Below are positions 17,995-27,130 of a stretch of 64,000 nt of DNA, one piece after another; position 1 is the first letter of the stretch, and the number at the start of each line of letters is the position of its first letter. A program made the translations under genes and the position numbers. The DNA comes from Fusobacterium varium (GTDB taxonomy: Bacteria; Fusobacteriota; Fusobacteriia; Fusobacteriales; Fusobacteriaceae), in NCBI GenBank assembly GCA_900637705.1, contig LR134390.1, forward strand, positions 62,001 through 126,000. The letters are read 5' to 3'. The notes under the pieces are model-generated. The model ran no database searches. It was given only the letters and a program-made list of their open reading frames with translations, and was not told where the DNA came from.

Positions 17995-18522
17995 ATGGAA
18001 AAAATAATCTATATTTATAATAAAAATTTAGAATTAATAGGGCAGCCTTTTATAAAGGATTATGAAGAGTTTAAGGAAAATCCTATAAAATATTATCCTA
18101 GTTGGGATAACACAATGTATGCTTCTTTAGAAAAATATAACAATCCAGTTTTAGATAAAAAAATAGGAGAAATAAGAGAAAAAACTAGAGAAGAACTTAT
18201 TTTATTGGATAATAAATTGGAATTACTCCAAGATGGAGAATATGTAGAAGCTGGAGAGATAATAGTTGTAGAAGCTCCAGACAGACTTATAAAAAAGATT
18301 TGGAATAAAGAAATATATATTTGGGAAGAAGGAGCTACCAGAGAAGAATTAATAGAAGAAAGAAAAAATAAAATACTAGAATATAAAAAACTAAAGGATG
18401 ATAAAAAGGATTTAGAAGATAGTGGATTTTCTTCAGAAGAAGAAATTTTAATGTTAAGTGAAAAAATGGCTCTATTAGAAGCAGATATAAATAATCTAGC
18501 AGAAAAGATAAAAGGTTTATAG
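17995..18522 (+). CDS. Hypothetical phage protein with C-terminal coiled coil
   Basis: A 175-residue protein. Residues 1-110 are a mixed domain (IYIYNKNLELIGQPFIKDY, then GEYVEAGEIIVVEAP) and residues 118-175 a charged coiled coil (EERKNKILEYKKLKDDKKDL...). The fold and the position after the fibre region suggest a fibre assembly or tail accessory protein, but no family is recognised. It has its own AAGGAG site. Confidence 0.6.
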   Translation: MEKIIYIYNKNLELIGQPFIKDYEEFKENPIKYYPSWDNTMYASLEKYNNPVLDKKIGEIREKTREELILLDNKLELLQDGEYVEAGEIIVVEAPDRLIKKIWNKEIYIWEEGATREELIEERKNKILEYKKLKDDKKDLEDSGFSSEEEILMLSEKMALLEADINNLAEKIKGL

Positions 18523-18566
18523 TTAAAATTATTAATGTAAAAAAATAATTTTTTAAGGAGGATAAA

Positions 18567-18989
18567 ATGAAAATATCAAAATATTTTGATGAAAAGGAAA
18601 CAACAGTATCAGCAATGGGAGAAAGACTGAAAATAAAGAATATTCCTAATCAAGATGAAAAGGATAATATATTATATACAGCATCCAGAATGGATTTAAT
18701 AAGAGAATATCTAGGAATACCTCTTATAGTTTTAAGCTGGTTTAGGTCAGAAGAACTTAATATAGCAGTAAAAGGAAGTAAAACCTCTGCACATAGAATT
18801 GGAATGGCAGTAGATGTTTATAGTAATAAGATGACTAGCAAAGACATATATAATAAGCTTATAGGAGCACAGGCAGAAGGAGTATTGCAGTTTGATCAGT
18901 TAATTTATTATCCAAAACAAAACTTTGTGCATATTGGCTTTAAATTAAATAAGGATCAGGAAAGAAAAAAATACTGGATAAATGGATAG
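18567..18989 (+). CDS. Endolysin, peptidase M15-type
   Basis: A 140-residue protein with the M15 zinc signature: SAHRIGMAVDV at about residues 73-83 (His and Asp ligands) and FVHIGF near 118-123 (His ligand). M15 phage enzymes cut peptide bonds in peptidoglycan to release phage. No signal peptide is present, so export depends on the holins encoded next. AAGGAGG precedes the ATG. Confidence 0.88.
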   Translation: MKISKYFDEKETTVSAMGERLKIKNIPNQDEKDNILYTASRMDLIREYLGIPLIVLSWFRSEELNIAVKGSKTSAHRIGMAVDVYSNKMTSKDIYNKLIGAQAEGVLQFDQLIYYPKQNFVHIGFKLNKDQERKKYWING

Positions 18990-19003
18990 GGAGGAATAAA
19001 AAA

Positions 19004-19492
19004 ATGAATAAAGAAACATTATTTTTTATAATAACAATTATTTTGATTATAATGGGTTTGTATTACTTATATAAATATAAAAAAGAAAGTTTGTGGGTAA
19101 TAGCTTGTTATGTAGTAGCAAGAGCAGAGGAAGAATTTATATCAGGACAAGGAAAACAAAAACTTGAGTATGCTATAAAAGAATTTAAAAAAAGAATTCC
19201 TGAATATCTATCTTGGCTTATATCAGAAAAATTTATTATTTCTTTAATAGAAGAAGCATTAAAAACACTTCAGGAAGTTTTCAAAAAAACAAAAGAAAAA
19301 CAGCTTATAATAGTTAATGAAATTCTTAAAACAGCAACTACAGGAGCTACAAAAGATATATTAAAAGTAGCTGGGGAAATGCAAAAAGATATAACTAGCA
19401 AAGGATATATAGAAGGATATTTAGAAGGAAAAACAGATTTAAGAGGCAACAATAATATAGTTGGTGGATTAAGAGCAGGAGTTAAGTTATAA
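19004..19492 (+). CDS. Holin-like protein (LLH/superfamily 6 type)
   Basis: A 162-residue protein with one N-terminal transmembrane segment (FFIITIILIIMGLYYLYKY, residues 7-25) followed by AEEEFISGQGKQKLEYAI and a long helical region. The pattern of TM helix plus Gly-Gln-Lys-Lys-containing helix is that of the LLH holin family. It sits between endolysin and a second holin. Function is inferred from layout. Confidence 0.68.
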   Translation: MNKETLFFIITIILIIMGLYYLYKYKKESLWVIACYVVARAEEEFISGQGKQKLEYAIKEFKKRIPEYLSWLISEKFIISLIEEALKTLQEVFKKTKEKQLIIVNEILKTATTGATKDILKVAGEMQKDITSKGYIEGYLEGKTDLRGNNNIVGGLRAGVKL

Positions 19493-19507
19493 AAGATGGA
19501 GGAATAT

Positions 19508-19954
19508 ATGTTTGAAGCGTTAAAAGAGTATATAAATTTAGCAAAGATAGGACTGGCTATGATATGGACAAGTTGGATAAGTATTTTTATTTTCTTAGTA
19601 GGAGGTATTGATAACTTGTTTAGGGCATTGTTGATAATGATGGCATTAGATTATATAACAGGAGTTGCAAAGGGGTATAAAGAGAAGAATATGAATTCCA
19701 AAAGAGCTTATAAAGGATTTTGGAAGAAATTTATTATCCTTGTAATAATAGTTGGAGCTACTCAAATGGATATAATTTTACAAGGTGTGGGAATAAGAAC
19801 ACTTGTATTAATGTTTTATGTAGCCACAGAATTTTTATCTATTTTAGAAAATGCAGCTATACTAGGAATACCTATACCAGAAAAATTAAAGGTAGCATTA
19901 GAACAATGTAAGGATAAGCAAGAGATAAAAATAAGAACAAAAATTAATTTTTAA
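19508..19954 (+). CDS. Phage holin (Cph1/toxin-secretion holin type)
   Basis: About 148 residues with three or four hydrophobic segments, the motif ALDYITGVAKGYKEKNMNSK at about residues 42-61 and GFWKKFIILVIIV, as in the Cph1/TcdE-like holin family. It forms membrane lesions that release the endolysin. The start at 19508 follows GGAGG by 5 bases; ATG 19496 has no ribosome site. Confidence 0.85.
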   Translation: MFEALKEYINLAKIGLAMIWTSWISIFIFLVGGIDNLFRALLIMMALDYITGVAKGYKEKNMNSKRAYKGFWKKFIILVIIVGATQMDIILQGVGIRTLVLMFYVATEFLSILENAAILGIPIPEKLKVALEQCKDKQEIKIRTKINF

Positions 19955-20064
19955 ATTTTAAGGTTTATATTGTTAATGAAACTATTTTTTGTATTCACAA
20001 AAAGAAACTTATATGATATTATATTTGTATACAAAATCTTTCCCCAAGATGTTTATAACTATAA

Positions 20065-20096
20065 AAAAGGCCTCTCTTGATTGAGAGGTCTTTTAA
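20065..20096 (+). terminator. Intrinsic terminator at the end of the lysis genes
   Basis: AAAAGGCCTCTC pairs with GAGAGGTCTTTT around the loop TTGATT and runs into a T-rich tract. It ends the prophage late transcript. Confidence 0.85.
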
Positions 20097-20134
20097 TTTT
20101 TATTTTGGTAATACTTTGGTAATTTTTATTTGAA

Positions 20135-20200
20135 AAGCCATTATTTTTTTATGATTTTAATGTATTTATATGTTTAAAAAGTCAGTAAAAATAATGGCTT
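20135..20200. repeat. Perfect 14-bp inverted repeat near the prophage end
   Basis: AAGCCATTATTTTT at 20135-20148 is exactly inverted at 20187-20200, with 38 bases between. It lies between the late terminator and the host junction. It may be arm sites for integration or a bidirectional transcription barrier. Confidence 0.65.
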
Positions 20201-20228
20201 GTGATTTGATGATATTAAATAAATGTCC
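20200..20228. other. Probable attachment junction (attR) inside gspE
   Basis: The host ATPase frame is open only from 20219; the same frame has TAA at 20216-20218, and no promoter, ribosome site or start belongs to the truncated gene. The junction with prophage DNA must lie here. The partner site and core repeat would be at the left prophage end, outside the window. Confidence 0.6.
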
Positions 20229-21313
20229 ATATCGAACCAAATAGAGATTATATAAGAATAAGATATAGAATAGATGGAATATTGACTGAAGCAGAAAAAA
20301 TATCTTTAGAATTGCTATCTCCTATTATTTCAAGGTTAAAAGTGATATCAAGTTTGGATATTACTGAAAAAAGAATGCCACAAGATGGAAGATTTAATTT
20401 AGAGATAAGAGGGAAAAAAATAGATTTCAGAGTGTCCATAATGCCTGTAATAAATGGAGAAAAGGCTGTAATAAGAATACTGGATAGAGATATAATAGAA
20501 TTTGAAATAGAAAAAATAGGAATGCTAAAAACTGATTATAATAGATTGTTATTCCAATTAAATAGAAAAAATGGAATATTTTTAGTAAGTGGGCCTACAG
20601 GTTCTGGGAAAAGTAGTACCCTTTATTCCTTGTTGAAAAAACTTAATACAGGGGAAGTTAATATTTCTACAGTAGAAGATCCTGTGGAATATGAGATAGA
20701 TGGAATAAATCAAGTACAATGTAAAAGCGATATAGGAAGAAACTTTGCTTCTGTATTAAGAGCTTATCTTAGGCAAGACCCTGATATTTTAATGGTTGGA
20801 GAAATAAGAGATCATGAAACTGCTGAAATAGCAGTAAAAGCTGCAATTACAGGGCATCTTGTACTTTCAACTATTCATACAAATGATTCTATTGGAGGAA
20901 TAAATAGACTTTTAAATATTGGAGTACAACCATATATGGTATCTGCTTCTCTCATAGGTATACTATCTCAAAGATTAGTACGAAGGTTATGTCCTTACTG
21001 CCAAGAAAAAGATGAAAACTGGAAAGTTAAAATACAACTTTTAGGTTATAAATATGAAAGATACCTAGAAAATATTTTTTATATGGGCAAAGGTTGTGAA
21101 AAATGTAGTTACACTGGATATAAAGGAAGAACAGCAGTTTTTGAAATGTTTGAGCTTAATGAAAAAGTAAAAGAAATGATTGAAAAAGGTAACTCATATC
21201 AAGAAATCGAAAGAGAAGCGTTAAATAATGGAATGAAAAAATTGATAGAAGATGGAATAGAAAAAGCAGGAATGAGAATAACATCTTTAGATGAAATACT
21301 AAGACAGTGTTAA
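20219..21313 (+). pseudogene. gspE: GspE/PilB secretion ATPase, 5' part removed by the prophage
   Basis: The visible 364 codons start at INVHIEP, the conserved NxHIEP motif of type II secretion and type IV pilus ATPases, and run to the normal C-terminus. They contain SGPTGSGKS (Walker A), EDPVEYE (Asp box), DPDILMVGEIRD (Walker B), a His box (GHLVLSTIHTND) and a CPYC...CEKC four-Cys zinc module. The first 150-200 residues usual for the family are missing, and the frame upstream belongs to prophage DNA. The 5' part should lie left of the prophage. The gene is inactive while the prophage is in place. It leads an operon with gspF. Confidence 0.9.
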
Positions 21314-21325
21314 AAGAGGGAAAAA

Positions 21326-22507
21326 ATGCCACAATATAGATATACAGCATATGATGCAAAGGGAAGAAAGTGTAGAGGGAAAAAAGAATTTTCAAATGAA
21401 AAAGAATTTAGAAAATTTTTAAAAGGTAAAAGAATGATATTAATTCAATTTGAAATTCTAAAAAAAAATAGAAAGATGCTGAGAAGAGATATATTATCTT
21501 TTACTAGAGAGTTAAAAATAATGCTGGAAAGCAAGATAAATGTAATAGAAACCCTGAAAATATTAGAAGAACAATATGAGAATAGTAGGTTTGGGGAAAT
21601 TATATCTGATATAAGAAAAAATATATTAAATGGAAATTCTATTGGAGAGGCTTTTAATAAACATAGAAATATTTTTGGAAATTTTTATGTAGATTTGTTA
21701 TATCTAGGGGAAATCTCAGGAAAAATTACCGAAAATTTAGAAAGAATATCAATAAATTTAGAATTAGAAGATAAAATAAGAAAAAAGATGATAGAAGCTC
21801 TTTTTTATCCATGTATAGTAATATTTTTTTCCATAATAGTAGTAATGTTTTTAATGCTATATGTGCTTCCTAATTTTGTTGAGATATTTAATGAAAGTGA
21901 AACAGTACTTCCTTTAATTACTAAAATTCTAATGAGTATAAGTAAAAATATTCACTATATAATTTTATTATTCACATGTATATGTACAGTAATAATTTGC
22001 ATAAGAAAAAAAATTAAAAGTAATATAAAAGATAAATTTTATTATGATAAATTTGTAATGAAAATACCAGTGTACAATAAAATTATGACTAAAAATATAA
22101 TAATAAGGTTTTCCAAAAATATGGCACTAATGTTGGAATCAGGAATGTTGGTAACTGAAATACTTGAACTTATGCAGGAAAGTTTTGATAATGTTTTTGT
22201 AAAAGCTGGGATAGAAGATATGAGATATAGCATCATTTCAGGTGGGGGAATAGCAGAATCGCTTAAGCAACTGGAAATATATCCAAGTAGATATCAAAAG
22301 ATGGTGGTAATAGGAGAGGAGAGTGGAGAATTAGTAAATATGTTTCATAAAATATCTCAGTTGTGTCAAGAAGAATTAGAAAGCTACATAGGAAAAATAC
22401 TAATTTTAATAGAGCCAATAATGATAATCATATTAGGTTTGATATTAGGAGTTGTAATTATAGCTATTTATCTTCCTATATTCAATTTGTCAGAGATAAT
22501 TAAATAA
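21326..22507 (+). CDS. gspF: Inner-membrane platform protein GspF/PilC
   Basis: A 393-residue protein of the T2SS F family: N-terminal YRYTAYDAKGRKCRG, two repeated cytoplasmic domains (about 55-155 and 255-355), and three transmembrane segments (about 165-190, 210-230 and 365-388). It forms the platform that the ATPase acts on to extract pilins. It starts 12 bases after gspE. Confidence 0.92.
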   Translation: MPQYRYTAYDAKGRKCRGKKEFSNEKEFRKFLKGKRMILIQFEILKKNRKMLRRDILSFTRELKIMLESKINVIETLKILEEQYENSRFGEIISDIRKNILNGNSIGEAFNKHRNIFGNFYVDLLYLGEISGKITENLERISINLELEDKIRKKMIEALFYPCIVIFFSIIVVMFLMLYVLPNFVEIFNESETVLPLITKILMSISKNIHYIILLFTCICTVIICIRKKIKSNIKDKFYYDKFVMKIPVYNKIMTKNIIIRFSKNMALMLESGMLVTEILELMQESFDNVFVKAGIEDMRYSIISGGGIAESLKQLEIYPSRYQKMVVIGEESGELVNMFHKISQLCQEELESYIGKILILIEPIMIIILGLILGVVIIAIYLPIFNLSEIIK

Positions 22508-22532
22508 AATATAAAAACTTGGAGGAGAGCAA

Positions 22533-23009
22533 ATGAAAAATGGAGGATTTACATTAATTGAATTGATAATAGCAGTGGCATTAGTTGGAATATTATCAAG
22601 TCTAGTTACACCTAAAGTGAGAATTCAATTAGCAAAAGGAAGAGATACTAAAGCTATATCGTATTTAGGAGCTATGAGAACAGCAGCAGAATTATATTAT
22701 ATAGAGAAAGGGGAAGCTCCAACTACAGTAATATCTCCTAATGAAGCTGATGATAAAAAAGCAATAGAAAATATATTGCCCTATTTAGATCCAAAAGCAG
22801 AATCTGTAATAAAAGATGGAAAAATACAGATTGGTGGTAGCAGAAAAGATGAAAATGGAAAAATAACTTTTGGTGGGGAAATGAAGTTTACTTTTAAAAG
22901 TCCTCAGCATGATGAAATTGCCAAGAGAGGAGATGGGATATATATTTGGTTTGCTCCTGAAGAAAGCCAAGTATATGATATACAAGGCAATAAATGGCTA
23001 GAATATTAA
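22533..23009 (+). CDS. gspG: Major pseudopilin/type IV pilin (GspG-like)
   Basis: A 158-residue protein with a prepilin signal: MKNGG then FTLIELIIAVALVGIL, with cleavage after Gly5, Phe+1 and Glu5 of the mature chain. The hydrophobic helix is followed by a globular domain with an acidic loop ending DIQGNKWLEY. It is the best candidate for the main filament subunit. AGGAG lies upstream. Confidence 0.9.
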   Translation: MKNGGFTLIELIIAVALVGILSSLVTPKVRIQLAKGRDTKAISYLGAMRTAAELYYIEKGEAPTTVISPNEADDKKAIENILPYLDPKAESVIKDGKIQIGGSRKDENGKITFGGEMKFTFKSPQHDEIAKRGDGIYIWFAPEESQVYDIQGNKWLEY

Positions 23010-23021
23010 GAGGAGAAAAAT

Positions 23022-23474
23022 ATGGGAAATTTATTTTTAGTTTTTCTTCTAATTGTTTCTTTTATAATATTTGTAATAGATATAAAAAAATTATATATTC
23101 CTAATACTATAAATATAATATTTTTTGTAATGGCTGTATGTTATAGAGGATTTGATTTGTATAAAATAGAGAATGGAATACTCGGAGCAGGAGTTTATAC
23201 TCTTCCCCTACTCTTTTTTTATGGATACGGATCAGATCTTGCTCAAAAAGAAATTATGGGTTTTGGAGATATAAAACTTATGATAGGGATTGGCTATGTT
23301 TTAGGATATAGTGATTTTTATACTATTTATATTTATTATTTAGAAACTTTTGTCATAGCTGCTCTTTTTGGAATAGTATACATTGTGAAGAAAAAAACAG
23401 TAAGAGGAGAAATTGCTTTTTCACCTTTTCTTCTTTTTTCTTTTTATTGTATTTTATTTATGGAGAGGGTATGA
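23022..23474 (+). CDS. Prepilin peptidase, single-domain (A24 type)
   Basis: A 150-residue, all-membrane aspartic protease with Asp in FVIDIKKLYIPN (about residue 20) and Asp in GFGDIKLM (about residue 87), the two catalytic sites of the A24 family. It is half the usual length: the N-terminal N-methyltransferase domain with its Cys pairs is absent. It processes the pilins encoded around it. Its stop overlaps the ATG of the next pseudopilin. Confidence 0.87.
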   Translation: MGNLFLVFLLIVSFIIFVIDIKKLYIPNTINIIFFVMAVCYRGFDLYKIENGILGAGVYTLPLLFFYGYGSDLAQKEIMGFGDIKLMIGIGYVLGYSDFYTIYIYYLETFVIAALFGIVYIVKKKTVRGEIAFSPFLLFSFYCILFMERV

Positions 23475-23908
23475 AAAATAAAGCTTTTTCTTTTGTAGAG
23501 GTAATTATTGCTATAAGCTTATTTTTAATAACTATATTTCCAATTATGGAACTTAATAGAGAAATCTTAAAGATAAACAGAAAATATATGGAGATAGAAC
23601 AGAGTGAAAAAAATTTTTATTTGGTAGAAAAAAATATAACAGCGAAAGGATATACATTTTTATCTTCAAATTTAGGAAATTATGAATATAAAATAGGGGA
23701 AACTAAGGATAGCAATCATATTTTTGGAGATATAAAATTTTTATATGAAAATAATAATGGTGATAAAATATTGATTTTTATAGAAAAAACAATATTTAGT
23801 AGTGAGGTTGAACGAAATAATTTTATAATTTTAAAAATAGAGTTTTACAGTAGAAATAGAGTGTTTAAAAAAGAAAAACTAATATCAGAATATGATGAAT
23901 ATTACTAG
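23471..23908 (+). CDS. Minor pseudopilin (GspI-like position)
   Basis: About 145 residues with KNKA then FSFVEVIIAISLFLITI, a class III signal with Ala in place of Gly at -1 and Glu5 kept. The ATG at 23471 overlaps the peptidase stop (ATGA) and has GGAGAGG close upstream. The rest is small and beta-rich. The subtype (I or H) is not certain. Confidence 0.8.
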   Translation: MKNKAFSFVEVIIAISLFLITIFPIMELNREILKINRKYMEIEQSEKNFYLVEKNITAKGYTFLSSNLGNYEYKIGETKDSNHIFGDIKFLYENNNGDKILIFIEKTIFSSEVERNNFIILKIEFYSRNRVFKKEKLISEYDEYY

Positions 23909-23915
23909 GAGAAAA

Positions 23916-24518
23916 ATGTATAGGAAAAAAACAAAAGGAATAACTCTTCTGGAAACAATAGTATCTATAGGAATAATTGGAATGTTTCTACTTCTTTCTT
24001 TTCCCATTATGAAAATTATTTATAAGACAGAAATTTTTTTTGTAAATGAAAGAAATAGTGGAAGAAATAGTTCAAGAATAATAGAAATTATTGAAAGAGA
24101 TGTAAAAGAGAGCTGTTTTGGGAACAAAGAATATATTGGAAAGAAATATATGAGCAATGGGAAAAAAATATTTGAGCATTCTGGTTATATTAGCAATCCA
24201 TTAAGAGAAGAATTCTTCAAATCGAAAGTTGAAAAAGGAAATATGTTATTTTTAGAAATACCATTTATCAAAAATAATACTGTTTTCTCTAAATATATTA
24301 TTTACAGATTTTATGCTGGAAGTTTACAAATTATAGAGTGCAGTTTATTCAATGGAAATATTTTTATAGAAAATACAGAGAATATATTAGATGGGGTAGA
24401 TGGTTCCTTTGAAAGAGATAAAAAAGGAATAATAATAACTTTGAAAATACGAAGTGATAAAGAAAAAATAAAAAAAGTATTGAAAGGCTATGAAATTATG
24501 GGGAAAAAATATGAATAA
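23916..24518 (+). CDS. Minor pseudopilin (GspJ-like)
   Basis: About 200 residues with KKTKG then ITLLETIVSIGIIGMFLLLS, a class III signal with Glu5. ATG 23916 is chosen because TAGGAG lies 6 bases upstream; an upstream in-frame ATG at 23892 is inside the preceding gene. The long beta-rich body is as expected for J-type pseudopilins. It overlaps the next gene. Confidence 0.8.
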   Translation: MYRKKTKGITLLETIVSIGIIGMFLLLSFPIMKIIYKTEIFFVNERNSGRNSSRIIEIIERDVKESCFGNKEYIGKKYMSNGKKIFEHSGYISNPLREEFFKSKVEKGNMLFLEIPFIKNNTVFSKYIIYRFYAGSLQIIECSLFNGNIFIENTENILDGVDGSFERDKKGIIITLKIRSDKEKIKKVLKGYEIMGKKYE

Positions 24519-25098
24519 AAAAGCTTTTTTACTTTTAATAACAATTTTTTTAATAACCTTTATAATGGGAAGTTTTCTTGTTGGATATAGAATGACTCAT
24601 ACTAGAGGGAAAAAATTAATAAGCAGACTTAATACTTTAAAAATTAAAGAAAAAAAAGATATTTTACATACCTTAGCATATCATGAATTATATAAAATAG
24701 ATAAATATATAAGAGAAGGTAAATATGAAAATACTATAGATTTTTTTGCAAAAAATAATGATAAAAAAAGGATATGGTTGAAAAAGAAAGGTGAAATGCT
24801 TCAATTGAGTTATGGAGGGTATACTCTACAAAAATTTTTTTATAATAATTCTGAAGAAATTTATCCAAATAGTACAGGTGAAATATATGAAAGAATATTA
24901 GATAAACTTCAAAGCCACTTTGTTGAGAAAAGAAAATTTACAGCAAGAATGGAGAAAAAAATTAAATCTGATGAATTTAATATGGAAGTAATATTTACTG
25001 TTGTAATAGATATAGAATATGAATTTGGAAATGAAGATATAAATAGGGCAGATGCCGAATATATAAAGGAGTTTGTGGTGTCAGAAGATGTTCAATAA
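24511..25098 (+). CDS. Minor pseudopilin/GspK- or PilX-like protein
   Basis: About 195 residues starting NKKAFLLLITIFLITFIMGSFL, a hydrophobic N-terminus with the look of a pilin helix but without the conserved Glu5. The order after I- and J-like genes and the missing Glu5 fit GspK/PilX, the tip subunit, though its length is short for GspK. It overlaps its neighbours on both sides. Confidence 0.65.
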   Translation: MNKKAFLLLITIFLITFIMGSFLVGYRMTHTRGKKLISRLNTLKIKEKKDILHTLAYHELYKIDKYIREGKYENTIDFFAKNNDKKRIWLKKKGEMLQLSYGGYTLQKFFYNNSEEIYPNSTGEIYERILDKLQSHFVEKRKFTARMEKKIKSDEFNMEVIFTVVIDIEYEFGNEDINRADAEYIKEFVVSEDVQ

Positions 25099-26310
25099 CT
25101 TTTTAAATAGAGAAAAAGATACCTTTTTTACTTTAGAAGATACAGAAAATGTAAAAAAAGGAATATTAGTACTTGAAAGTGAATATTTTGAAATAATTAA
25201 AATAATATTAGAAGAAGATTTAGATGAACGAGAAAGAGAATATGAAATAGAAGAACAGTTAGAGAACAGAATTATAAATTATGAAGCAGTAGATTATATA
25301 GAAAAAGAAATTTTTTGAGAAAGATAGATGAAATAGAAGAAAATCTTATAATACTTATCAAGAGAGAAAAAATATATGAAATAGCAGATAAAATAAGAGA
25401 AAAAGGGATAGATCTTAAAGGAATAATACCAGTTTTTCTTTTAAAATATCTTTCAAATGAGGAGAAAAAAGATGAAATTTTTCTGGATATAGGAATGGGT
25501 AGAACTTCAGTTGTAGTTTTTAAAGATAATAAACTGAGAGATATAGTGACTATAGATATAGAAAAAGGTGAAGGGCTTTATTCTCAAGAAGAATTTGATG
25601 AGTTATTAGAAAGAATAGTTTTTTCAATTGAAGAAGAAAATTTTGATAATATAGAAAAAATAATTATTTATGAGAAAGACAAAGAATTAGAAAAATTTAT
25701 AGAAAAAAGTGAACTATATAAAAAGGAGATAGTAGTAGAAAATTGGAAAAATTATGAAATAACTTTTAATAAGAGTTTTGATTTTATTCCAATAGAATAT
25801 AGAAAGGGAATGGAACAGAGAAAATATATAAAATATGGAGCAGCTGTTCTAGCAGGAATTTTGATTATAGAATTTTTTCTATTTTTCTTTTTGACAAGTG
25901 TAAGAAATAATGAAATGGAAAATATAAAAAATTTTGAAAGAGATTTAGGAAATCTCAAAGGTAAGATAGAAGAAAAAAGACAGGATATAAAAAAGTTTGA
26001 AAATTTTAAAGATAAAAAAAGTAAATTGTTGGAAAAAATAAGTTTTGGGAAATTTAAACTGTCTGAAATATTAAATGAATTAAAAAAATGTAAACCATCA
26101 CACATATATTTTAATGGGATAGAATATAATGGAAAAAATACTTTGAAAATAATTGGAAGGTCACAGGAAGAAAAAGATATTTATGAATTTGAAAAAAATA
26201 TTTTAAAAAATAGTAATTTCTTTTATTTAAATCATGATTATATAAAAAAACAGGAATATGGATATGAATTTCAGATGGATATAGGGGTAAAAAATGAAAG
26301 AAATAAGTAA
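25088..26310 (+). pseudogene. GspL/PilM-PilN-like assembly protein, frame break at T6
   Basis: Frame 25088-25318 (about 76 aa) and frame 25315-26310 (331 aa, TTG start) read as one protein of about 405 residues if one T is added to the T6 run 25311-25316 (DYIEKEIF continuing into RKIDEIEENLIILI). The middle contains an actin-like GspL/PilM domain (IFLDIGMGRTSVVVF at about 60 of the second frame), a transmembrane segment near 175-195 and a periplasmic coiled coil with ferredoxin-like end, so PilM and PilN functions are fused. Two coupled genes (TTGA overlap) remain a possible reading. Confidence 0.7.
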
Positions 26311-27064
26311 TATTCAAATTACTGAATGGAAAGAAAAAGGTATAGTATTTATTTTTATTGGTTTATGGCTGATTTTGTCATATAAGTTGGTAGTAGAACC
26401 ATACAATGAAATTCAAAATAAAAAAAAGCAAAAAATATCTTTGGAAACTAAAGTGAAAAATGCTAAAAAAGAGTTGAAAGAAACTGAAAAAATATATCAA
26501 AAAAAGTTTAAGGAAAATATGAAAGAAAAAGCTGAGTATGAAATATATGAAAAAACTATTTTAGAAAGAGGATTTCAAAATTTTGGGAAAATGGAAGAAT
26601 ATATATATCAAAAGTCGAAGGAAAACAAGATAACTATTGAAATTATAGGAAGTATAGAAAAAAGTGGAACTGTAGAGAAAGAGAGAAAAGGAAAAGTATA
26701 TATTCCTTATTCAATAACTGGGAAGGAAGAAAATATTTTAAAATGGATTGGAGAAATTGAGAATTCAGAAAAATTAATATCATTGACTGACACTCCCTTT
26801 CAGTTGAATAAAGATGAAAATGAGATGAAAGCTAATTTAAAAATATCTGGATATGTTCTTAATGATACTCTTAAAGAAAAAAGTGTGCAAAGCATAATAA
26901 CAGAAAATCTTTTTTTTAATTACAATCAAAAAGAAATAGTGATAGAGAAAAATACAATAGAAATTAATGGAAAAATACATATAATATTAAAATTTAAAAG
27001 TGGAAAAAGAAAAATACTTACTGATGGGGAAAAAATAAAAAAGGTAAAGAATGGTATATGTTAA
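26294..27064 (+). CDS. GspM/PilO-like assembly protein
   Basis: A 256-residue bitopic protein: a transmembrane segment at about 16-35 (IVFIFIGLWLILSYKLVV), a Lys/Glu coiled coil (38-90), then a periplasmic domain of the GspM/PilO kind. It pairs with the preceding protein to form the inner-membrane alignment complex. Its start overlaps the preceding gene by 17 bases. Confidence 0.75.
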   Translation: MKEISNIQITEWKEKGIVFIFIGLWLILSYKLVVEPYNEIQNKKKQKISLETKVKNAKKELKETEKIYQKKFKENMKEKAEYEIYEKTILERGFQNFGKMEEYIYQKSKENKITIEIIGSIEKSGTVEKERKGKVYIPYSITGKEENILKWIGEIENSEKLISLTDTPFQLNKDENEMKANLKISGYVLNDTLKEKSVQSIITENLFFNYNQKEIVIEKNTIEINGKIHIILKFKSGKRKILTDGEKIKKVKNGIC

Positions 27065-27130
27065 GAATACAGGATAAAGAGGGATATTAAGAAAAGATTT
27101 TAAAAAATGAAGATTAATTAAGGAGAATAT

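Larger units (their letters stand above)
1..20215 (+). mobile_element. Prophage late region (contractile tail), left end outside window
   Basis: All genes from the left edge to the second holin-like gene are phage late genes on one strand, in the usual order head, connector, tail, baseplate, fibre, lysis. A tail sheath gene and a tail tube gene show a myovirus-type contractile tail of the PBSX/xkd type, joined to an SPP1-like head module (portal, MuF protein, GP20-like scaffold). The right boundary is placed where an in-frame stop at 20216-20218 gives way to an uninterrupted host ATPase reading frame. Early, replication and packaging genes are not in the window. Several genes are broken, so the element may be defective, unless the breaks are sequence errors. 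Confidence 0.93.

Noticed and set aside
19720-19911. 63-codon ORF in another frame inside the holin gene
   Set aside because: It lies wholly within a well-supported holin gene and has no ribosome site.
25311-25318. Programmed slippage at the GspL/PilM T6 run
   Set aside because: The zero-frame codons ATT TTT TGA do not fit a slippery heptamer; a missing T or a TTG start is more likely.
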